Shown: positions 1 through 3,879 of the stretch, in pieces | Layout of the letters: the number at the start of each line of letters is the position of its first letter | Position numbering within the stretch: the stretch's first letter is position 1 | Made by a program: the position numbers and the translations under genes | NCBI GenBank assembly: GCA_903921135.1 | Contig: CAIXOY010000669.1 | Location: 1-5,717 of the forward strand | Direction of reading: 5' to 3' | From: an uncultured Gammaproteobacteria bacterium | GTDB lineage: Bacteria; Pseudomonadota; Gammaproteobacteria; Pseudomonadales; UBA5518 | Length of the DNA stretch: 5,717 nucleotides | The notes under the pieces: generated by a model | The model's database searches: none | Told to the model about the DNA's origin: nothing | What the model saw: the letters and a program-made list of their open reading frames with translations, nothing else

Positions 1-478
1 CGCCTGCCTTGAAGAGATCATTCGCGCGGCGGTACTCGATGTCCTCGCTGGTGAGAGTGTTGGCATCGCGCCTCAGGCTTGCTCCGCCCCTGAGACGCAG
101 TACATCCTCATGCCGCCGGTAGCTGATGTCCCGCGCCAATCCCTCGACCTCGTCTATCCCGGCTCCAGCACCGGCGTTGCGGAAGAAAATCCGCGCCGGC
201 GCTCCCTGCGCATCCACCTGTTCCGCGTCATCCAGCGTGCCGCTCAGCGTTGCGCGTTCGGCCGTGAACTCCCAGTCCGAGCCGCTCACACGCACATTGC
301 CTTCCAGCCGCAGGGCGCGCGAATCGCGGTCTTCGGAGGCGGAATCGGCGCTGACCGAGATGCTGTCCCGGGGGCCGGGATCGGAGCCTTGCGCCGGCTG
401 CACGCGCATGCCGCAGGTTCCCGCCATGCAAATGCATGTCAGGATGCGGGCAAGGCGGGCAGGATCGGCGCGGTGCAT
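1..478 (-). CDS. lptA: LptA/OstA-like LPS transport protein, 3' end cut by window edge
   Basis: Reverse-strand reading from ATG at 478 stays open to the left edge (159 codons, no stop), so the C-terminus is missing. LptA-type proteins form the periplasmic beta-jellyroll bridge carrying lipopolysaccharide from LptB2FG-LptC to LptD. Seen here: a basic N-terminus (MHRADPARLAR), a short modest hydrophobic stretch at about residues 12-26, and a plausible signal-peptidase site near PAQG (28-31). An OstA-like repeat pattern follows: SISVSADSASED, then LRLEGNVRVSGSDWEFTAER (58-75), a polar spacer with GAPARIFF (92-99), GLARDISYRR (113-122), LRLRGGASLRRD (127-138) and SEDIEYR. These align by eye with E. 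coli LptA segments such as IHIESDQQ, FTGNVIV, KPATFYQ, ASQMHYE, LTGNAYL and DKITY. An N-terminal OstA domain of LptD is a less likely alternative. It lies divergently 44 bp from lptF, so a shared LPS-export role is inferred. No Shine-Dalgarno is visible before ATG 478; the only upstream in-frame start is a TTG at 508. Confidence 0.75.
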   Translation of the reverse strand, partial: MHRADPARLARILTCICMAGTCGMRVQPAQGSDPGPRDSISVSADSASEDRDSRALRLEGNVRVSGSDWEFTAERATLSGTLDDAEQVDAQGAPARIFFRNAGAGAGIDEVEGLARDISYRRHEDVLRLRGGASLRRDANTLTSEDIEYRRANDLFKAG

Positions 479-488
479 ATGGGGAGGG

Positions 489-518
489 ATGATAGTGCGC
501 GCCGGCAACCGGGATCAA
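489..518 (-). promoter_or_regulatory. Candidate sigma70 promoter of the lptA-like gene
   Basis: Read on the minus strand there is a -35-like TTGATC (518-513), an 18-bp spacer and a -10-like TATCAT (494-489, five of six consensus). The expected transcription start lies about 7 nt further on, within a few nucleotides of the ATG at 478. The mRNA would then have almost no leader, consistent with the missing Shine-Dalgarno. The element occupies most of the 44-bp gap, and its -35 lies 5 bp from the lptF GTG. Inferred from motif match only. Confidence 0.4.
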
Positions 519-522
519 AGCC

Positions 523-1596
523 GTGATCCTTGACCGCTACGTTCTGCGCGAACTGGGCTTCAACTTCGTTGGCACTGCAGCAGTGCTGCTCGCCGTGTTC
601 GTGACCTTCACGCTCACGCGACTGCTTGCAGAGGCAGGCTCCGGATTGCTGACGGCCGCGGAGGTGCGCGAACTCGCGCGCCTGAAGGCGCTGATCGCGC
701 TGGAAGTGCTTCTCCCGGTAGCGCTTTACGTGGCGGTGCTCCTGTGCGTGGGCCGCCTTCACCAGGACGCGGAACTCCACGCGCTCGGCGCCGCAGGGAT
801 TCCGGAGTCACGCCTGTTCCGGCCCGTGCTGATGCTCGCGCTTCCGCTGGCACTCGCGGTGGCAGTGCTCTCGACCCAACTGCGGCCGTGGGCGTGGGGA
901 AGCATCTACGCATTGCGCAGCGAGGCCGAGAACAGCGCCGACATGGACCGCGTGGAAGCGGGAAGCTTCAATCGTTTCGGCGAGTCCGAACGCACTCTGT
1001 ACATCGCGGGGCTCACGCCGGACCGCAGTGGTCTCGAAGGCGTGTTCATCCACGACAACCAGAACGGCGTGCTCCAGATCATCACGGCGCCACGCGGATC
1101 CTTCCGCGCCTACGCGGCGCCGGACAGCCATGAGTTGCTGCTGGAGGACGCGACCATCTTCAGGCGCAACGAAGAAGGAAAGAGCCTGCGGGCGCGCTTC
1201 GGCAGCTTCCGGTTGTGGCTGAAGGCCTCGGGGCGGCACCGCGCCACCTACAAGGAGAAGGCCCAGAGCACACTCGCGCTTGCGAGCACCACCAACCCCA
1301 GCGGCCGGGCCGAGTGGCAGTGGCGCTACTCCGCGCCGGTCTCGACGGTCCTGCTCGCCCTGCTCGCAGTGCCCCTTGCGCGATCCGAGCCGCGGCGCAG
1401 CCGTTACCTGAAACTCCTGATCGCGCTCCTGGTGTACGCGGCCTATTACAACCTGCTAGGCATCGCGCGCAGCGCTGTGGAACAACAGCATCTCACCTGG
1501 CTCTGGTGGGTACCTGCAATGCTGGGCGTCGCGGTGGGCGTGGTCCATGCGTGGCCGTGGATATCCATCACCCTTGCGCGGAGGGCGCGCAGTTGA
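523..1596 (+). CDS. lptF: LPS export ABC transporter permease LptF
   Basis: Inner-membrane subunit of LptB2FG, which uses cytoplasmic LptB ATPase to extract lipopolysaccharide and pass it to LptC/LptA. The 357-residue protein has the family's 3+3 membrane layout: helices near residues 11-34, 56-77 and 99-119, a periplasmic beta-rich domain at about 125-265, then helices near 270-287, 296-316 and 325-345. The start MILDRYVLREL matches the usual LptF opening (xIxRYxxRE). The cytoplasmic loop HQDAELHALGAAGIPESRL (80-98) corresponds to the LptB-contacting coupling helix. WRYSAPVSTVLLALLAVPLA followed by PRRSRY (about 267-295) is the characteristic second-half signature. GTG at 523 is chosen because an in-frame TAG at 493 leaves no other start; a weak GGGA (511-514) sits 8 nt upstream. 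It runs directly into lptG. In E. coli and many relatives pepA is the divergent neighbour, whereas here an lptA-like gene holds that position. No convincing lptF promoter is visible in the gap, so it probably lies inside the lptA coding region. Confidence 0.95.
   Translation: MILDRYVLRELGFNFVGTAAVLLAVFVTFTLTRLLAEAGSGLLTAAEVRELARLKALIALEVLLPVALYVAVLLCVGRLHQDAELHALGAAGIPESRLFRPVLMLALPLALAVAVLSTQLRPWAWGSIYALRSEAENSADMDRVEAGSFNRFGESERTLYIAGLTPDRSGLEGVFIHDNQNGVLQIITAPRGSFRAYAAPDSHELLLEDATIFRRNEEGKSLRARFGSFRLWLKASGRHRATYKEKAQSTLALASTTNPSGRAEWQWRYSAPVSTVLLALLAVPLARSEPRRSRYLKLLIALLVYAAYYNLLGIARSAVEQQHLTWLWWVPAMLGVAVGVVHAWPWISITLARRARS
1580..1585 (+). promoter_or_regulatory. Ribosome binding site that bears on the lptG start
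   Basis: GGAGGG lies 7 nt before TTG 1593 and 16 nt before ATG 1602, both in the lptG frame. The spacing favours the TTG, which overlaps the lptF stop as TTGA. The ATG is the better codon and gives the family-like MRIDRHLAG start. Both starts are compatible with translational coupling to lptF. Confidence 0.45.
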
Positions 1597-1601
1597 GCGG
1601 C

Positions 1602-2738
1602 ATGCGTATCGACCGCCATCTCGCCGGCAGCTTTCTGGCCGGGGCCGCGCCCGCGCTGCTCGTCCTGCTCGGCCTCTTCAGTTTCATCGGACTCACCGAA
1701 GAGCTGGAGGACGTAGGGCGGGGCAGTTTCGCCGCGAGCGATGCGATCGTGATCGTGCTGATGTCCTTGCCCGTCAGGATCATCGAACTGGGGCCCGTGA
1801 GCGCACTGATGGGCACGCTGATCGGCCTGGGTACGCTGGCCAACCACCAGGAAATCATCGTGCTGCGGGCGGCAGGGCTGTCGCCCTGGCGGCTGGCAGC
1901 ACCGCTGGCAGCGGCTGCGGTGGCACTGGCCGTGGCGATCCTGCTCATGCAGGGCATGTTGGTGCCAGGAATCGAACGCGAGACGGCCAGACTCCACGCG
2001 AAAGCCGCCAAGGGTGCGGGGGACGCGATCTGGCTGCATGGGGAACGGAGTTTCGTCCGGATCACGGGTGGTGTCAGCGGCCGCACGCTGAGCGGCGTCG
2101 AGATCCACGAACTCGATACGCAGTACGGCCTTGAGCGGACACTGCAGGCAGAACACGCAGAGGTGCTGGCAGACGGACGCTGGTTGCTGCAGGACGTGCG
2201 CGAGACCACCCTCGTCAGCGGCCCACCCGTGGAAAGCACACGTGCCGGGCGTTACTGGCAAAGTCCTTTCTCGCGCGAGCAAACAGAAACACTGGTGGTG
2301 CCGGTGGAGGCGCTTTCTCTGGGGGAATTACGACGGCTGATCGGTGTGCTGGCGGCAAACGGTCTCGATACACACCGCTATCGCGTGCTCTTCTGGCAGC
2401 AACTGGGTATTCCGGTCGGCCTGCTCGGCATGGCGATGCTCGGGCTGCCGCTGCTCCTTGGCCCCGTGCGGGCAACACCGATCGCACAGCGGGTGGCACT
2501 CGGCGCGCTCACGGGCCTGTTCTTCTACCTGGTGGAGCAACTGAGCGGGCACGGCGCGGTGATCTACCGGCTGAACCCCGTCATCACCACCATCGGGCCC
2601 GACCTCCTGCTGCTTGCCGCTGCGCTGCTCCTTGTAAGCCGGGCGGAGCAGCATCAGACACTGATGCTCGCGTGGCGCCGGCTGCGCTTGGGTGGCGCGC
2701 GAACGCGAACCTATACTCCGGACGAAGGCCGCCACTGA
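1602..2738 (+). CDS. lptG: LPS export ABC transporter permease LptG
   Basis: Partner of LptF in LptB2FG; together the two form the membrane cavity that extracts LPS. It has 378 residues from ATG 1602, slightly longer than E. coli LptG (about 360). Helices are predicted near 11-31, 57-80, 101-120, 266-288, 299-316 and 329-346, with a periplasmic domain at about 125-255. Recognisable LptG features are the opening RIDRHLAGSFL, the EELEDVGRGSF loop (34-43), the coupling segment NHQEIIVLRAAGLSPWRL (81-98), the FWQQLGIPVGLLGMAMLGLP stretch (264-283), LLGPVRATPIAQRV (286-299) and GLFFYLVEQL (305-314) before the last helix. The C-terminal tail after about 348 is polar and arginine-rich. The gene follows lptF with a 5-bp gap, or with a 4-bp TTGA overlap if TTG 1593 is used; co-transcription is inferred. 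Its 3' end faces the minus-strand tRNA cluster. Confidence 0.95.
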   Translation: MRIDRHLAGSFLAGAAPALLVLLGLFSFIGLTEELEDVGRGSFAASDAIVIVLMSLPVRIIELGPVSALMGTLIGLGTLANHQEIIVLRAAGLSPWRLAAPLAAAAVALAVAILLMQGMLVPGIERETARLHAKAAKGAGDAIWLHGERSFVRITGGVSGRTLSGVEIHELDTQYGLERTLQAEHAEVLADGRWLLQDVRETTLVSGPPVESTRAGRYWQSPFSREQTETLVVPVEALSLGELRRLIGVLAANGLDTHRYRVLFWQQLGIPVGLLGMAMLGLPLLLGPVRATPIAQRVALGALTGLFFYLVEQLSGHGAVIYRLNPVITTIGPDLLLLAAALLLVSRAEQHQTLMLAWRRLRLGGARTRTYTPDEGRH

Positions 2739-2746
2739 GGCAGGTG

Positions 2747-2775
2747 GCTCGTTCCCCTTCACCGGAAGCCCGAGC
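2747..2775. repeat. Imperfect hairpin between converging lptG and tRNA-Leu
   Basis: GCTCG-TTCC (2747-2755) can pair with GGAA (2764-2767) and CGAGC (2771-2775), with an 8-nt loop and a 3-nt GCC bulge. A further GGCAG (2739-2743) and CTGCC (2786-2790) could close an outer stem. It could slow transcription from either side, but neither strand has a T-tract after it, so it does not qualify as an intrinsic terminator. The rest of 2739-2823 shows no gene. Confidence 0.3.
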
Positions 2776-2823
2776 ATGACGGTAGCTGCCCGGGACTACA
2801 GGAATTGCCCGCTGAAGGAAGAG

Positions 2824-2910
2824 TGGTGCCCGGAGCCGGGATCGAACCGGCATGGCCGCGAGGCCGAGGGATTTTAAGTCCCTTGCGTCTACCAGTTTCG
2901 CCATCCGGGC
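2824..2910 (-). tRNA. leuZ: tRNA-Leu (anticodon UAA)
   Basis: An 87-nt class II tRNA including an encoded CCA (complement of 2824-2826). The acceptor arm GCCCGGA pairs with TCCGGGC, followed by discriminator A. The anticodon stem AGGGA/TCCCT encloses the loop CTTAAAA, giving anticodon UAA. A long variable arm (around CGGCCTCGCGGCC) is typical of leucine tRNAs. The T arm is GCCGG-TTCGATC-CCGGC. It is the last gene of the Gly-Cys-Leu cluster, as in E. coli glyW-cysT-leuZ, and decodes UUA and probably UUG by wobble. Confidence 0.97.
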
Positions 2911-2930
2911 AGTGCAAGCTCGACCCCTGC

Positions 2931-2950
2931 CCTGCCGGAGTTACGGCAGG
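2931..2950. repeat. Perfect hairpin in the tRNA-Cys/tRNA-Leu spacer
   Basis: CCTGCCG (2931-2937) and CGGCAGG (2944-2950) form a perfect 7-bp GC-rich stem with a 6-nt loop inside the 80-nt spacer. In the minus-strand transcript no U-run follows it, so it is not a normal terminator. A role as a processing or stability element of the tRNA precursor is inference. Confidence 0.5.
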
Positions 2951-2990
2951 CTGCAGCCGGGAGCAAGATGCCCGAGGCCGAGGAGGCAAT

Positions 2991-3064
2991 TGGAGGCGCG
3001 GGTCGGAATCGAACCGGCATACACGGAGTTGCAGTCCGCTGCATAACCACTCTGCCACCGCGCC
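2991..3064 (-). tRNA. cysT: tRNA-Cys (anticodon GCA)
   Basis: A 74-nt tRNA with encoded CCA. The acceptor GGCGCGG pairs with CCGCGCC, and the discriminator is U, the known cysteine identity base. The anticodon loop CTGCAAC gives GCA within stem GCGGA/TCCGT. The T arm is GCCGG-TTCGATT-CCGAC, which leaves a C-A mismatch at the second pair; I believe related tRNA-Cys genes share this. It sits between tRNA-Gly and tRNA-Leu in one transcript direction. Confidence 0.97.
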
Positions 3065-3082
3065 GGAGAGAGATTCGAGCAC

Positions 3083-3103
3083 TGCCGCCGATGACGGGCG
3101 GCA
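3083..3103. repeat. Perfect hairpin in the tRNA-Gly/tRNA-Cys spacer
   Basis: TGCCGCC (3083-3089) and GGCGGCA (3097-3103) form a perfect 7-bp stem around a 7-nt loop. GATTC (3072-3076) and GAATC (3111-3115) could form an outer closing stem that takes in nearly the whole 51-nt spacer. No U-tract follows in the minus-strand transcript. It matches the other tRNA spacer hairpin in size but not in sequence. Confidence 0.5.
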
Positions 3104-3115
3104 AGACGAGGAATC

Positions 3116-3191
3116 TGGAGCGGGAAACCGGGTTCGAACCGGCGACCTCAACCTTGGCAAGGTTGCGCTCTACCAACTGAGCTATTCCCGC
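3116..3191 (-). tRNA. glyW: tRNA-Gly (anticodon GCC)
   Basis: A 76-nt tRNA with encoded CCA. The acceptor GCGGGAA pairs with TTCCCGC, and the discriminator is U. The D arm is GCTC-AGTTGGTA-GAGC. The anticodon stem CAACC/GGTTG encloses TTGCCAA, giving GCC, which reads GGC and GGU. The T loop is TTCGAAC. It is the first tRNA after pgsA and the first gene downstream of the promoter at 3228-3255, matching glyW in the enterobacterial order. Confidence 0.97.
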
Positions 3192-3194
3192 GGA

Positions 3195-3221
3195 GCCTCA
3201 GGGGTTTGCGCCCGCTGAGGC
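3195..3221. repeat. Leader hairpin upstream of tRNA-Gly
   Basis: GCCTCAG (3195-3201) and CTGAGGC (3215-3221) pair over 7 bp, and GGG (3202-3204) with CCC (3211-3213) extends the stem after a one-base bulge, leaving a 6-nt loop. It lies between the predicted transcription start and the tRNA 5' end, so the short leader would be almost wholly folded. RNase P would remove it. There is no U-run, so it is not a clear pgsA terminator. Confidence 0.45.
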
Positions 3222-3227
3222 CTCGGC

Positions 3228-3255
3228 ATTCTAGCGACCGAGCCCATGCTGTCAA
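3228..3255 (-). promoter_or_regulatory. Sigma70-type promoter of the Gly-Cys-Leu tRNA cluster
   Basis: On the minus strand there is a perfect -35 TTGACA (3255-3250), a 16-bp spacer and -10 TAGAAT (3233-3228, five of six). The next bases, GCCGAGG (3227-3221), form a GC-rich discriminator like those of stringently controlled stable-RNA promoters. An A-run lies upstream near 3271-3275, overlapping the pgsA stop. Predicted transcription starts near 3221, about 30 nt before tRNA-Gly. Growth-rate or ppGpp control is inferred from the discriminator. Confidence 0.75.
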
Positions 3256-3274
3256 GGCGAGAGGACGATGTTTT

Positions 3275-3841
3275 TCAGGCCCCGGTCTGCGAGGCGGCAT
3301 CACTGAGGTCTTGCCAGGCGGCCCGTATGTACAGGCCCGCAGACCAGATGGTGAGCAACACGGCCACGTAGAGCAGCAGATATCCCAGATAGAACAGCGG
3401 CCCCTGCTCCGGCGGAACAGCAAGCAGCACGGTGATGGCAATCATCTGGACCGTCGTCTTCACCTTGCCCACAAAAGAAACCTTCACGCTGCCGCGCTTG
3501 CCGATATCCGCCATCCACTCGCGCAGGGCCGAAACGAGTATCTCCCGTGCCACCACCACCAGTGCAGGCAGTGTGAACCACACCGAATCCTGCTGCCCCA
3601 CCATCAGTACCAGCGCGATCGCCACCATCAACTTGTCTGCGACGGGGTCAAGGAAGGCACCGAAAGAGGTGGACTGGTTCAGCTTCCGGGCCAGATAGCC
3701 GTCGAGCCAGTCGGTGACGGCAGCCAGCACGAATATCGCTGCAGAGGCCGTAGCGCTCCAGCTGAACGGCAGCCAGAACACCAGCACCAGCACCGGTATG
3801 AGTGCCATGCGGAACAGCGTGAGGGCGTTGGGAATGTTCAT
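3275..3841 (-). CDS. pgsA: CDP-diacylglycerol-glycerol-3-phosphate 3-phosphatidyltransferase
   Basis: Inner-membrane enzyme joining CDP-diacylglycerol and sn-glycerol 3-phosphate into phosphatidylglycerophosphate and CMP, the committed step to phosphatidylglycerol and cardiolipin. From ATG 3841 it has 188 residues, against 182 in E. coli. The CDP-alcohol phosphotransferase motif is complete: D44, D47-G48, A51-R52, G61, D65 and D69 within TDWLDGYLAR and FGAFLDPVADK. Other family signatures are the opening MNIPNALTLFRMALIP, AREILVSALREWMA (98-111) and VGKVKTTVQM (124-133). Several hydrophobic helices span the chain. An in-frame ATG at 3877 would add MACSQGTRDNAP, which has no family counterpart, so 3841 is preferred; neither start has a good Shine-Dalgarno. 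It begins 38 bp after the uvrC stop, so co-transcription or translational read-on from uvrC is likely. No terminator is visible after its stop before the tRNA promoter. Confidence 0.95.
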   Translation of the reverse strand: MNIPNALTLFRMALIPVLVLVFWLPFSWSATASAAIFVLAAVTDWLDGYLARKLNQSTSFGAFLDPVADKLMVAIALVLMVGQQDSVWFTLPALVVVAREILVSALREWMADIGKRGSVKVSFVGKVKTTVQMIAITVLLAVPPEQGPLFYLGYLLLYVAVLLTIWSAGLYIRAAWQDLSDAASQTGA

Positions 3842-3879
3842 GGGCGCATTATCGCGAGTGCCCTGCGAACATGCCATGA

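Noticed and set aside
110..533. Two overlapping plus-strand frames (110-526 and 126-533) at the left end.
   Set aside because: They lie opposite the LptA-like gene, whose minus-strand frame shows the OstA-type pattern; the plus-strand products are Arg/Ser/Ala-rich with no motif.
1446..2282. Long open frame on the minus strand opposite lptF/lptG (278 codons).
   Set aside because: It is antisense to convincing LptF/LptG coding sequence, has a low-complexity His/Gln/Arg composition typical of GC-rich shadow frames, and shows no domain.
2685..2720. Promoter-like TTGGGT-18 bp-TATACT on the plus strand at the end of lptG.
   Set aside because: No plus-strand gene lies downstream; only the antisense of the tRNA cluster follows, so it is probably fortuitous.
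2824..3191. tRNA genes as integration (att) sites for a mobile element.
   Set aside because: No integrase, no repeated tRNA 3' end and no foreign-looking DNA are present; both flanks are core genes.
2584..3218. Several short open frames across the tRNA cluster on both strands.
   Set aside because: They translate the three tRNA genes; peptides such as MAKLVDARDLKSLG are a common artefact of reading tRNA-Leu as protein.
3842..3877. Extended pgsA start at ATG 3877 and a GATAAT -10-like box at 3848-3853.
   Set aside because: The extra 12 residues lack family support and an RBS. The -10-like box has no -35 partner at proper spacing, so no internal pgsA promoter is called.
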